This document shows positions 1-11,270 of a DNA stretch of 42,500 nucleotides, piece by piece. The position numbers and the translations under genes are program-made. The first letter of the stretch is position 1. The number at the start of each line of letters is the position of its first letter. The notes beneath the pieces are model-generated. The model worked only from the letters and a program-made list of their open reading frames with translations. It made no database searches and was not told where the DNA came from. Where the stretch lies: contig WPIO01000004.1 in the NCBI GenBank assembly GCA_009760855.2, positions 13,690,001-13,732,500 of the forward strand, written 5' to 3'. Source of the stretch: Cristatella mucedo (taxonomy: Eukaryota; Bryozoa; Phylactolaemata; Cristatellidae).

Positions 1-731
1 TCTTGTTAGCTACGAGAACTCGTGAGACGGTAGAAAAACTGTTTCTCCTGGGTTGCAGCACCATTCGCAGACATTGTTGAGCTCTTTAGAAGAATAAAAG
101 TAAACATGTGTTGACAAGGCCACCTGCTAGACAGCATAAAGTGAAGTTTCTTAGAGGTCTCATGCCTATCGGTTCAAGCTCAGATCACTTCTTTGCGGTT
201 CTTAAATATTTGAGATGCCGAGTAAGAGGAATATAAATTAGGGTCAGTAGAAATAACCATGCTTATAGGCAATTATACATCCAATAAGCTAATGAAAGGA
301 TGGAACACATGCAACGATGGGTATGTAACACTGAGATATGGGCAGTATTCTGAACCTAAACATTTCCAGTAATTCTAATCATCAAACATATTTGATGTAT
401 TTGCTTTGAATTTTGCTATAGTTTTTTATTTTTCCTTAAAAATTGACTTGGCTGTGATGTCGGGGCTGTGTTTATTTGCTAAGGCTGGATTGTGAATGAA
501 CCTCGAGAATTTTCGCAGTGAATCTTCTCATACAGTAAGATCAGGATCATTTGTGTTTGCACCAGATCAGGATCGTTTATGCTTGCACGGGATCAGATAG
601 GGATAGGATCGCCTAGAAAGTTTTCACGGATCCGTGGCCCTGATGTTGTGCACCTTGTGTTTTGAAACACACTTCCCTCCCCCCCCGAAGGTTTCGTAAA
701 AGGCATGCCATTCTAAGGTGGCAGCTTGTCC

Positions 732-732
<1 letters not shown>

Positions 733-804
<72 letters not shown>

Positions 805-822
805 TCTCTCTCTCTATCTCTC
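733..822 (+). repeat. (CT)n microsatellite
   Basis: About 90 bp of CT dinucleotides, pure up to about 800 and then with a few CCT/TAT interruptions. Ser-Leu repeat reading frames across it are artefacts of the repeat. Confidence 0.97.
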
Positions 823-1687
823 AGTCGTGTGGTGCCACAGTTGAGGCTGGCACTTGATCTGCCTGCTCATTGGCCGATTGATGCTGCCTTGTATGCAGAC
901 CCTCTCTACTTCCTTCCCTTTCTTCCTCCTTTCCATCCTCCCATTCTCCCTCCCTTCACCGGCCCCCTTTTGATGCTGAGAGTCTAAAATATTATATGCA
1001 AGTTTCGTGGGAAGCCAGCCGTGCAGCTGGCAGCTGATAAAAGTGTCAGTGGTTGCATTGACTTGTTGCTGGGGGTGTAGTGATACCCCCCTCCTCAGGT
1101 GAGAAGGATGAGGAGAAGTGTTGGCTGGCGTGCAGGAGAAGACATGTCGAGATGCAAGGTATTCGGGCTGAGCTGCTAGTGTGTGGCAGCTTCTGCGGCA
1201 CGGCATCGCTGGGGAGGTATTTGGAAAAGTTTGTCTACCAGCCAACTGCACGAGGCGGCAGCTAGCGCTTGCTAGGGGTGGCAGTGAGACTGTTCCGGTC
1301 TGCTGTGCCGGAGAATAAGAGAGTGGTGTGCACCACGACGAGTGTCAAATCTTGTGGAGCAAAGTATGGAAGTAGGCAATTGCTGAGAATGGCCGAAAGT
1401 TTTCTGGCAGCATGCCCCACTGCCGTGCTGCGGGTAGGCTGCTGCACGGCAGTCCATCTTCCACGGGCTTTGTCATGGTGGCCGGCACGATCTCTTCAGC
1501 CCTCTGTAGTTGGCCACCTCAGGCAAGGTAAAGGTCTGGTCATCTATTTGACCTTGGGATCCTGGGTACATCGCTACATAGAAAGTACCTTTTGCAGGAT
1601 AGTGAAGCATTCCAATACTGTTCACTCGGCTTTTAACCTTGATATATCCACTTCAAATTGTGTGGATTGTGTTGGCATAGATTAAAT

Positions 1688-1758
1688 AAAAATAATAAGG
1701 ATAGTAATAGTAATAAGACATTTTCATAGCTCTCAAAGAGAATTAAATCTCTATGCAG
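1688..1758 (-). mobile_element. 3' tail of a non-LTR retrotransposon or SINE, reverse orientation
   Basis: An ATAATAA/AGTAATAA-rich run is followed by CTCTCAAAGAGAATTAAATC, which is the reverse-orientation form of the terminal hairpin sequence found in the larger LINE copies in this window (for example 25797-25862). Only the terminal about 70 bp is left. Confidence 0.55.
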
Positions 1759-2799
1759 GTAATTAAATCTTGCGAAAAATGAAGCATGTCAATTAGGCAG
1801 CGATAACGTTCATTGAGAGGTTTAATTGTCCTCGAAACCTAGCGTATAACACCTACCTTCCTCGAAGCCAAACCTATTGTCGTCATCTCGTTTGTACTTA
1901 CTTGAAGCATTTTTAGCATGAACAGCAGTCAGCATTTCTGAATTAGGCAGCTGACCATGCCCTTCACAGGCCAGTGCATATGAATCTATCTGTCATGACT
2001 TTTAGTGTGGTCTTGTTTGCCACCGGAAGTGCCTCCGATCTTCGTCTTCTCAATGCATAGTACAAGCGCAGCCGCCGCCACGTCGTATGACGACATTTGG
2101 AGTGGATGTCACTGAGCACGTTACTGCATACAACGTTGAAGTCCCCATCCTGATAGCTCGCTGCATTCAGGAGATTGACAAACGAGGAATCCACACTAAG
2201 GTACATTAAGTGCTTGCCGCTGCTTGCTTAAGTCACCTTATTCTCTTTCATTTTAAGATATCGAGTGCCTGGTGTTTTGGCAGTCGATTAAAATGCGGTC
2301 ATGCCCATGATGCTGCCGAAATGGTCAGAATGCATACTGCGACCATCCACATGTATACACTCCGAGTTTTTAGAGTTTAGCAGCAGTAGCAATGAAAAAA
2401 CCATGTAAATCCTTTTATGTTTTTTGGCATCGCTAAATTTGATCAAGTTTTTCAGCCTATCAACAGCCGGAGAAAGGCTACGCACGTGAAAGCAAGTGAG
2501 TGGAAATACAATTTTAAAAAAAGGCAGAGTCTGAAACCACCTGTTGCTGGCAAAATTAAGAAGGAACACATGTGTCATATACGAAAATGTATCTACATCC
2601 ATTACTCGCTAAGGATGCACCACTACTGAAGGAATGCAAGACAAGAGATTATTCTCTAGTGTACATAAGGCCCATGCAGCCGTTGGTGTGAATACGAGGG
2701 TCAACCAAGTTAATCTTACCGAGAAGAACAGCGTGGCTAAGTCAAGTCAAGGTCAGTCAAGTAAGTAAGTAGCAAGGAGATAGCAACACGGGCGGCTGG

Positions 2800-2940
2800 A
2801 ATGTATGCCCTGCCGATCCAGCAACTGGAGAGACAGTACGGTCGTTGCTTAAGAATTGTGGGAGTGAGTTATATTAATGGCTCACTAGGTAAGGTGGTTG
2901 CTTTTCACGACCCTCTTCTGTCGCTATACAAAAAGAGGCT
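2800..2940 (+). mobile_element. possible decayed retroelement coding fragment
   Basis: The + strand can be read as a stretch containing QQLERQYGRCLRIVG. That resembles the 'Q.R.lRiig' segment that often follows the reverse transcriptase domain of non-LTR elements. The match is short and the frame soon stops. This is a pattern impression only, with no catalytic motif seen. Confidence 0.25.
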
Positions 2941-3218
2941 GTTAAATCAGCTAGTATTTATTTATTTTTATCTATTTAGTACTCTTGAAACCTGTGGTGT
3001 CTGACCAGTAGTGTGTGAACAAAAATAAAAACATTGTAAATATGACATTTTCTCAACACTCTGAGAGAACTAAGTCTAATTCCATGCACTGTACTTATGC
3101 CACAAAGTAAGTAGGGCACTAAATACTGTTCTTTGAGGAGAGGATACGGAGGCAGCTAGTGCATGCACATCGGCTATGAGGAAAGAGGCTGAGCTGCTTT
3201 GGGGTCAGGACAAGACAG

Positions 3219-3266
3219 TGGGCCTTTGGGGTCAGGAGTTTTGGGCCTTTGGGGTAAGGAGTTTTT
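3219..3266 (+). repeat. short tandem repeat, 23-bp unit
   Basis: Two adjacent near-identical copies of a unit reading GGGCCTTTGGGGTCAGGAG plus TTTT (the second has TAAGG for TCAGG). They are preceded by a partial copy CTTTGGGGTCAGGA. Confidence 0.8.
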
Positions 3267-4362
3267 GTTTGCATCTGCCGATCAATCGAGAGTCGCTGCA
3301 GCTCCTTTGGCAAAGAATTTTCGTGGCTAGATTTTTTTTTTGCATACAGACTAACTCGGGAGACAAGCTTCAACGGTGTGGTGGCTTTTCTGGCTGCCCC
3401 ATCAATGCACACAGCCTGTGGCATTGTATGGTTTCGAGAGCCAGGGAGCTATGAAGATGTTGAGCCGGCCATTGCTGTAAGACAGGGGCTGGGCATTTTG
3501 CCTCGATACTTATGTGCAATCGCGTTATCTGACCCCATTCAAAACCGGTCAATGTACAGTGCCAGTGCATCATCGTACTTGGGCTTTTGGTGAAAGGAAG
3601 TGGTGCCGAAGAGCAGCCCGTGGCAGGACGATGTCACGCGTCGTCCATCCGAGCGGCGGCTGCTTATCGTTTGCCACTTTTGTCTCTGAGACCACAAGTC
3701 GGCCTTCGCGGGCGACGTCCTGTGCGGGCTCGTGCTTCGGCAGGGGCTTGCACCGGCTGCTGCTGCTGCCGACGGTCCGTCAGGTGGAGGCCTCGAGCCG
3801 CAGCACAGCTGCCAAGCTGTTGCAGCGGCGGCCGCCCGGAGCACGCAGCTGGTCTGAGCTGAGCCGCCGAGTGTTGCTCAGACTAGCTGCCGTTATCAAT
3901 GAAACCGGCTGCTGGCCCTGGCAGCAGCTCCTACGTTTAGGACGGTACTGCTGCAGCCGTGCACTCCGGGCAGTGCCGGCCGGCGACGGCCGGAGTGAGG
4001 CTTAGTGCTGTTCAATATTTGTTCAGTCCGGCCGGCTGGTCGTCGTCGGCTGAGCCGCTCGCTCGCGGGGCCGTGGGGCGTGCTTCGATAACATACTGGC
4101 GGCTCTCTCTCACCCCATTGTCTTGCCAAGCAGATACTCGAAGCTGCTGGGTTGGTTGCACGGACTCGCAGGCAGTGGCCAGTGCTGGCTGTTTGCCTGC
4201 CTCCCCCTTTTTTTCTTTGCTCACGACGCCGGTCACCACTCCACGGGTCATCCTCTCCTGTCAGCCCCAAGGGCTGCTGCAGAATCGTTTATCCAGGTCA
4301 TCCGTGCTGTGCCGGCACCATTGTTTATTTGTGGAGCTTAGGGATGAATACCATACACACGG

Positions 4363-4363
<1 letters not shown>

Positions 4364-4432
<69 letters not shown>
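4364..4432 (+). repeat. (CA)n microsatellite
   Basis: About 69 bp of uninterrupted CA dinucleotides. His-Thr and Cys-Val repeat frames over it are artefacts. Confidence 0.98.
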
Positions 4433-4435
<3 letters not shown>

Positions 4436-5890
4436 ACTTATTGGCAGCCGGCTGCTGGTCAGCTGATGCTTGCACGTGCCTCGTGGGGCCTTGGGCGGTG
4501 CTCCCCTCCCCCCTGAGCAGTTGCTTAATGTAATGTAATGTAACTCCGTCTGTAACTCCACAAAGTCATAAAGAACATGTGGGTGTTACGCAGGAGAGTT
4601 TTGTATAGCGCACTCACAGCCTGAGCGGCTTTCGGTACGCATTCGGTAGCCAACAGACTTCGTCTCACGCAACAAAGAGAAAGTGGGAAGCATAGCAGAG
4701 TCAGGAGAGCAGTTGAGGTAGTGAGTAGCATAGAAGTAGCAGCTCAGGACCGCTGAAAAGGATGTGACATAGTCGGCAGTAGGAGAGTAGTTGTCGTTGC
4801 AGTTGAGTTGCTTCCGGCGCTCGGCAGCAACGTCAGCAACTGAAGATGGCTGGCCAGTAATTCGGTAGCTCTTGCTTGTCGTGAGAAACCGGCTTTTACT
4901 TGACCTCTACTCCCTAACCGGCAGAGCATTCTCTTTGGTCCGGCTGCGAGCAGGATGCAGTTCATTCGGCTCAGGTCCGTTGTCCAGGAGGTCAACAGGG
5001 TGACCGACCTTAGCATCCGAAGAGAATTTAACCATAGTCGAGACATACGAACTCGTATTTGTTATCCTCTAGGTCGGCCCCATCACTGCTCACTCGTTGG
5101 TCGAAAAGACCGGGCCAGACTGCCAGTCCGACACCGGTTTGTTGTCACGAAAAAAGCCATCTGGAGTACTCACAGGTTACGTCGGCGATGATCCAAGATT
5201 GCATAAAAAAAGGTAGTGCCGAGGTCAAGTGTGAAGCAAGCATCCAGACGGAATAGCATCTCAATCTGCCCGCCATCTCCAGCCACGCCGGACAAACCAG
5301 TCAGTCCGGGTCGACATGTCGTGAGTTGACAATTGAAAAAGAAAGAGGAAGTTCCAAGAAAGGGCAGCTGCTAGACAACCAGTCGGCAGCCCTGCCGGCT
5401 CTGCTTCGACAATCGGCAGCTGGAATGGCATGATACGCGCATGACATGAATCGACTGGTGCAGGCTTTCCGGATGTAGTCGTGTCAGCAGCTACTTTTCA
5501 AGCAGCAAACGTCGTGAGAACGACTCACGCACCGCGAGAGGTTCGTGCAAGCTCAGACTGACCTGAGCTTTGCGCCATTTGCAACTGTGAGCAGAGTGGA
5601 CGCTGCAAAAACTACGAGCCCAAAACAGAACATTCACTCGTAGCTTTTCAGAAAGAACTGTTCACATGACCGACCAAGAGAGGGATTTCAAATCTGCTGA
5701 GTTCTTTGCTAGCCGATAATAGTCAGCTGACGTTTCTCCTCCCCTTCGGTCTTCTCCTCCCCCCTCCCCCAGTTATCCCCGGCCAGCTGAACAAAAACAA
5801 AAGAGCAGTGTTACTTCTATCCTGTAGTAGTTGTAGCTGCACTCACTCTCTGCCCCCCATCGGGACGGTGGAGGCAGCTTTATGGCCTAG

Positions 5891-5958
5891 GCGTTGATCT
5901 TTTGCACACTCGCAAACGTTTTGGAGAGGAATTGCTACTTGTAGAAGTCGAAAGGGCC
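5891..5958 (+). CDS. ARHGAP29-like: possible exon just before the RhoGAP core
   Basis: After an AG at 5889-5890 the frame reads (G)VDLLHTRKRFGEELLLVEVERA. This resembles the F-G-x-D ... E-I-E-R-A-L linker that precedes the GIYR motif in this family, but it seems about 8-12 residues short. A GT at 5959 would end it in phase 0, matching the next exon. The donor (GTACTG) and the acceptor are both weak. The following 180 bp stay open in the same frame right into the GIYRISG exon, so the true exon could be longer. It may also be coincidence. Confidence 0.35.
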
Positions 5959-6138
5959 GTACTGATCGGCAACCCGTGTCGCTTTGGGGTGCTCATTCAA
6001 TCGTTCCGTGTCATCACTTCCCGTCCTGCACGGCTAGCTAGCTGTACATGTGCAAGCTCCTCACTTCTGCTGACCGATGCCATTTCGGGTATGCAGCGTT
6101 GCTGTCCTGTCGAAACCATCTTGTTTTACCGGCTGCAG

Positions 6139-6279
6139 GGAATATATCGCATATCCGGTGTCAAATCAAAAGTTGAGAAGCTCTGCCAGATCTTTGAAAA
6201 TGACAGAGCATCCGAAGTCGATCTCTGCGAACACAATCCTGTCGTCATATCAAACGTACTCAAGCTGTATCTGAGACAG
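6139..6279 (+). CDS. ARHGAP29-like: RhoGAP exon with the arginine finger
   Basis: This exon has 47 codons, phase 0 at both ends. The acceptor is GGCTGCAG after a pyrimidine-rich stretch and the donor is CAG|GTGAGT. It encodes GIYRISGVKSKVEKLCQIFE through NVLKLYLRQ. The Arg at 6148-6150 is in the position of the catalytic arginine finger that enters the GTPase active site. The Lys of LKLYLRQ corresponds to the conserved RhoGAP lysine. The pattern 'VK..VEKLCQ.FEN ... ISNVLKLYLRQ' is characteristic of the ARHGAP29/45/GMIP branch rather than RhoGAPs in general. It is followed by LPEPLL in the next exon. Confidence 0.93.
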
Positions 6280-7789
6280 GTGAGTGTGGTCAAAGCGGTC
6301 GCGTGCCGATTATCCTCTGCCCAGCTGCCGACAAGGAGATTTCGTGTCAGGCGTCGCCCTCGCAGCTGCACTCAGCAGCCACGGGTTGATGCTTTTCTTT
6401 TGCACAAGCCTCGCTGATTACTTCTATTTTAAGCTGGCTCGAACATCAAAGCCTCGGCTGCTCATGGGCAGTGTGCAGCAGTGCACCAGGCGGTCTGGCA
6501 TCGATGCTATGAGAGTGCCTTTCAATTACCACTGCAGCTGCAACCACTTATACGCATGGGGTCGCATTGTCACGATGTGACTTGCAAAAAACAATTGGTG
6601 CTCAGCTTGCAGGACTGGCTTCATTGGCATTGCCATTGCAATCTGGTCCCTGAGGACTCCTCGACCTTTTCGAAGGAAGGTTGTATGCATAGTTGATCCT
6701 TTGTCCAGCCGGTAGTCCGGCCAGCTCGTTTGTTGGCACTGAAGCGGGCTGCCGTTCTTCCAGGATGGCTGGCAATGCCGCCGGTCTTACATCTCTAAGG
6801 AGGATTGTCAAGAAAATACTTCTAAAACTTGTCCGACAATTGAATACTTGTTTACGGCACCTTTCGAAAGACAAATACATTAGAAATGGGATCGGAAGCT
6901 CTGATGACTTCCACATAAAAGAAAAAAACTATTGTGCAAACCACGTCTAACCCGGATGTAAACTGGAAGCAACATATATACAAATAGCAAATTTACGGAT
7001 CTCTGCATCCTATGTGACTTGTATCCCAATTTGTCGAACCTTGGTGATCGAGATACATACATAAAGCTTGTTGTCGTGCACTCTTGAGACTTATATATAG
7101 CTTCATTCCCATTTTCGGTTTTTGCCTTGTAAATTTCATAAATCGGCTAATACTTCACTTATCTGAAGGAAATTTGAAATGCAAGTTCAGCTTTGTTGTT
7201 CTAACTGAGGCAAGCAAAAATTCCAAAGACAAGCTTAAGATGGGTGGCAGTAGTTATAGCAGGCCTGGTGACCACTAAGCTGGAGTGATGCACAGCAGCA
7301 TTTGAGAGATCCTTCTGGAAGGCTCGAGACAATGCCACGAATACCAAGAGAGTGGGGCCTTCTGCTTCGCCCCCAAGCCTACTTAAAGTAGCGTTTGTTT
7401 TGTTAATGCCCAATTTACAGACCCTAGCAACAGCAGCTAAGAATGCATTTGAACGACGATAATGGAGTGATAATAGGTAGGCAGGTGACTAGCAGTCGGC
7501 TAATCTAAAGCTGCCGCCGGCATGGCAGGAGAGAGCCCAGCATCAAGCAGCTAACGTTTAGATGTCCGTAGGCATGCAATGTCTTACGTGCTATGGGCAA
7601 ACAACAGATATTCTCTAAGCAGGTCTTGGTTGCATCGGTTTCCATACATACGATGTTCGCAAGGACCTCAGTTTTCAGAAGAGAATTCTGCAACGGACGA
7701 GAAATAGAAGTAGTGCTTAGTCTCCAAGCTGGATTTAGCAAGCGATGGACTCGGTCCTTCCCCACAGCAGGAGTTGCACATGTGCAGGC

Positions 7790-7925
7790 TTATGTGCTTA
7801 TGCATGCTGACACGGTGCATGCTTGCACTAGCCACATTGACATGCTTCCTTTACAGCATATGCAAAAAAGATTAAGTGCTCTTAGGGCACTATACAAATA
7901 TCTTGATACTATTATTCAGCGTGCT
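7790..7925 (+). mobile_element. 3' tail of the non-LTR retrotransposon family
   Basis: Contains the 3' UTR pattern ATGCTGACACGGTGCATGCT ... CCACATTGACATG, then the tail AAGTGCTCTTAGGGCACTAT with a short TATTATT. It matches the subfamily of copies 28085-29815 and 36688-38161 (CTTCCTTTACAGCATATGCA before the hairpin). No coding sequence remains. Confidence 0.75.
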
Positions 7926-8114
7926 GAATACAGGACTGAACAAGCAACACACTAAGACTGTATTGCTTGCTGGATACCTATAAAGCTATTCTGCACACCT
8001 TGCTGATTAATATGCATTAGCAGTAAGCTGTCACCCTTTGCCTTCTTCTGAGGTTTGGCAGAAGCATTTATCACTCCAAAGAGGCTCATCTCAGTGGCAT
8101 AATCTTACATGCAG

Positions 8115-8500
8115 TAACTTAGGGACCGACCAGTAGCTTAGAGAGCCCGTAAGAGACCAGGGTAATAGACCCAGCCGTGAATATATGTCTGGGTGTAGGC
8201 AAGCATGAGCCATTCAACACGGATCCGTAATCAGTAATAATAAGATACAGCATGACCGAAGGCCGCCTGCCGGGGAATGGAGAGCAGAAGAAGTTCCCCT
8301 CAAGATGGAGGGGGTTTCTTCGATCCCCGTTGTTTTTCTGCTGATATGCTCCGCCCATTGAGCTATGGAGAGGATCTACCAGGCTGTTTATTAAAGTTGT
8401 GTTGTCTTTAGATGACCATTGTGGTGGTCGAACCAAATCCCTACAGACTGCCTGAATAAATGTGGATTCTCTAATTTGAGTCGGGTAACGACCTGCTACC
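8115..8500 (-). mobile_element. possible tRNA-derived SINE remnant
   Basis: On the - strand, around 8305-8372, the sequence ATAGCTCAATGGGCGGAGC matches a tRNA A box with a perfect D-stem (GCTC/GAGC). About 20 nt further on is GGGGATCGAAGAAACCCC, a degenerate B-box/T-arm. No anticodon stem can be formed, so it is not a working tRNA. Downstream sequence on the same strand (to about 8115) is probably the SINE body. The long - strand reading frame here has no recognisable motif. Confidence 0.5.
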
Positions 8501-9449
8501 ATTACGTCTGCTGCGGTCGACGATCGGACTCCATTTTGTCGTATGGAGGTCCAGACAAGTGGAAATGATCCCCACTTGTGGTCGAGACAGCATTACTCGG
8601 CACCCTAGAAGGGCTATGTTGACTTTTAGCTGCTGTTAAGGCATTCTAGTCGACTGCCCATCAAGAACAGCAGTTAGGAGTAGACAGGAGTAGACAGAGA
8701 CCGGGAGTGGTGATGGTAGATTGTGATTAAACAAAAGCCATCTGCACCCAGCAGAAGCGCAGTCAAACCTGGCCTAGATATCACATACGCACGAATGTAT
8801 CATTTGTGCTTATTGCCATTGTCGTTTGGCCCGAGTGCTGCACTAATTCGAGGTTTTTCAAATTTATAATAATTGTATAATAAGCATCAACTAACTATGC
8901 ATAAGAGTCACCATTGACCGATCCCTTTGGTAACATTCATTGACAGGCTTGACTATATTGCCATCATGATATGTACCTACATATTCCTATAGTCAACTGC
9001 CTACAGTGGTCACACTTGAGCTGATAACCCAACCGATAATGGCCGATGACTCAACGGGCTCCACCATTGCTTTGACTCCACCGACTTGTCGTGTGCTCCT
9101 GCAAGAAACTACTGTAGCGACCCACAAGACCCAGTGGTCACACGGCTGTTACGAAGCTGCTGCGATGGAACCCATTAGCAGCAGTATTGATATTGCCTGG
9201 TTATTATTTCACCTGCTACGGTTTTGCATTGTACTGCCGTCCATGTTTGGCATCTAGAGAGTGGTCCGTGCACCTGAAACTGATAGTGAAGCATGACTGA
9301 CAAACTGAGTCGGCAAACTGTTCTTCGTGCGAGGCCTGCCCTCTGAGATCAGTCTTTCTTTTTTACCATTTGCCTTTTTGCCTGGCAAGGCGTTCGGCGC
9401 CTTTGCACTTGCGGTAAGTGCCCTGGCAGCGAAGCGTGCCACGTTGCAG

Positions 9450-9625
9450 CTTCCTGAACCGCTGCTGACCAACAAGCTCTATTCGGAGTTTGTTGGACTG
9501 GTGAAGGAGCAGCTGTCCAGCAGCCTGAGTGACGAGCAGGCGGCTGCAAAGGTGAAAGAGGTTCTCCAGAAGCTCCCAAAAGCAAATTATGCAACCCTCA
9601 AGATGGTCGTCTGCCATCTTCGAAG
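9450..9625 (+). CDS. ARHGAP29-like: RhoGAP exon, central helices
   Basis: This exon has 58 codons plus 2 nt: phase 0 start after ACGTTGCAG, phase 2 end before GTATCA. It begins LPEPLLTNKLYSEFVGLVKE, the direct continuation of LKLYLRQ in the previous exon (RhoGAP consensus LR.LPEPLL). It then runs through a charged helix (LSDEQAAAKVKEVLQKLP) and ends NYATLKMVVCHLR. The split Arg codon is completed by the next exon, restoring the HLRR element. Confidence 0.93.
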
Positions 9626-9826
9626 GTATCATTTCGCACCTACTCGGCTCCCATGCTGCCGGCAGTTCGCAAGACGCGAAATGGCCGAAGATACTTGTCA
9701 TTGCTAGCTAACCAACCAGCTAAGTGCACATTTCGTGTAGTTATATGCATAGTAAAGCAAAAAGATGTTCCACTGGCAGTGGTGGTATAGAAGCATTGTA
9801 AAGTGAAAGTCGGAGTGTAGTGATAA

Positions 9827-9856
9827 CGTGTGTGTGTGTGTGCACGTGTGTTTGTG

Positions 9857-9933
<77 letters not shown>

Positions 9934-9945
9934 GTGTGCGAACGT
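9827..9945 (+). repeat. (GT)n microsatellite, imperfect
   Basis: About 120 bp of GT/TG dinucleotides with scattered C and A interruptions; the central about 60 bp are pure. Val-Cys and His-Thr frames are artefacts. Confidence 0.96.
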
Positions 9946-11149
9946 GTGTATTTGTGTGCTTATGTAAGTATATACCCACAAGTCCAGAGTTTTCTTATTC
10001 ACTCTCAGTTAGAGAAACTAGTATCTGAAGGCGGCTGGAGTTTTGAGACTTAGCTCGTAATTTTCTGGTGTTTTCAGAAACTGCTAGCAATGAAGTTAAG
10101 CCATGTTGAATGCAAGACTTACTCAAGGGCTTAAAAATAGCAGCAAAACTTTAGAATAGTAAATTAGGGCATTGTAACTTGCTCGGTGAGGGTGACATAG
10201 CTATGGGCTCCGCCCTATCGTAGTCTGTGTAGATTAGGGTAAGTAAACACCTGTGTTAGCCTGCTTCATGACTCTATTACTACCAAAGAATACCAAAAAT
10301 AATGTGCCCAATTTGCTTTAATGCCGTTTCTAGAAATAAACCGAGCATTCAAACGCTTTGATACCAGAAAAGCACAGTGCAAAGAATTCTTATTCATTCT
10401 GTCTTGTCGAAACAGATGAGTTGGTACAGATCTTACGTCTCCTTTCAGAAGTCTGGGGTTCAAGTCCAGACGAGTTGTCAGATCTATCTTCGTAGCAATG
10501 ATGGTATTTCTTTGGCGTGTTTTTCACTGCTGCTGATACTGTGTTAATGCATTTTACCTGTAGCCACAAAACTTAAGAATTTAGATAGAATGTTTATCTG
10601 AACGAAGCCTAATGTGTCGAGACTTCTTTTAAAATGAATACAGTTTCTGCAAATTTAGCTAGTCATGCATAGCAACTACCACTACTGTTGCACTAGCGAT
10701 TGCTAGTGGTAAAGAGTGCGTTTTCAAGTCTATGAGCCAGCAGAATAACCAAAATGAACTGTAAACTATGTCTAACCAAGAATGTCTGTCATAATTTTTA
10801 TTTCACTTAATGGTATCCATTCTTATTCAACGACATCATCCATTTGAGCTCTGAAGGAGCAACACCGGGTGGATGGGGATGAAGTTGAACTGAAGAAGTG
10901 CGGCTATTTTTTTGTTGGCTGTTTGTTTTGTTCCCTAAATTTATTTAGCAAAAACAGCAACCTTAGCAAGCATACGACTACACCCAGTTTAAAAAATGAC
11001 CGTTTTGAAACTCAACTTATTGCATCTACTACATTTCTGCTTTGGCCTTTTCTAGTAAGCCTTTGACTCTGTCACGAAGCTTTGTGGCTTAGCTTTTCTA
11101 CGTGTAACACTTGCTGTAATATTTGCGTGAAAATATATGCATTTACCAT

Positions 11150-11270
11150 CAAGGTGCTCACTTGCCTTTCACGACTGAGGTCGTGAGCTCACGCCCTGTG
11201 ACATACGTGAAGTGCCTGGATAGAGATTAAGTTCTCTTAGGGTGTTATACAAATGAATTATACAATTATC
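11150..11270 (+). mobile_element. SINE with a LINE-like 3' tail
   Basis: The head TCACGACTGAGGTCGTGAGC is shared with the copy near 20700 (CACGACTCGAGGTCGT). It is followed by AAGTGCCTGGATAGAGATTA and GTTCTCTTAGGGTGTTATAC, the same tail design as the LINE copies and the SINE at 17412-17550. The 5' A-box part is missing or decayed. Confidence 0.65.

Larger units (their letters stand above)
1..5890. other. 5' flank or upstream intron; no gene recognised
   Basis: No exon could be supported in this stretch. It holds a (CT)n tract near 733-822, a LINE tail near 1688-1758, a possible retroelement remnant near 2800-2940, a small tandem repeat near 3219-3266, a GC-rich block at about 3590-4130 that is open in several frames without any recognisable motif, and a (CA)n tract at 4364-4432. 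Because the gene downstream appears to lack its N-terminal part, this stretch is most likely intron of that gene, but intergenic DNA cannot be excluded. Confidence 0.5.
6280..9449 (+). other. intron of the RhoGAP gene
   Basis: Lies between two firm RhoGAP exons. It holds a LINE 3' tail at 7790-7925 and a tRNA-like SINE remnant on the - strand at about 8115-8500. No other coding or RNA feature was recognised. Confidence 0.85.

Noticed and set aside
1098-1168. A frame reading EKDEEKCWLACRRRHVEMQ between possible splice sites, which loosely resembles the second half of a C1 zinc finger expected in this RhoGAP family.
   Set aside because: Key zinc ligands would be replaced (His to Arg, Cys to His), the first half is missing, and the link to the next exon would drop about 16 family residues. 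Probably chance.
814-1251. 145-residue reading frame on the - strand.
   Set aside because: No recognisable motif, overlaps the end of a microsatellite, no coding character.
3514-4270. GC-rich block with long overlapping reading frames on both strands.
   Set aside because: Open in several frames at once through GC bias; no domain, no convincing splice-site set, and no match to the F-BAR or C1 parts that were being sought.
8119-8502. 127-residue reading frame on the - strand.
   Set aside because: Covers a tRNA-like SINE head; no protein motif.
9820-10053. Val-Cys or His-Thr repeat proteins; likewise Ser-Leu repeats over (CT)n tracts and Leu/Cys/Ala runs over (CTG)n.
   Set aside because: Direct translations of simple repeats, open in several frames.
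10449-10465. CTGGGGTTCAAGTCCAG, a perfect tRNA T-arm with B-box; a similar arm lies near 33893 (ACAGG TTCAAGC CCTGT).
   Set aside because: No matching acceptor, D or anticodon arms could be built around either, so they are not tRNA genes; perhaps SINE remnants.
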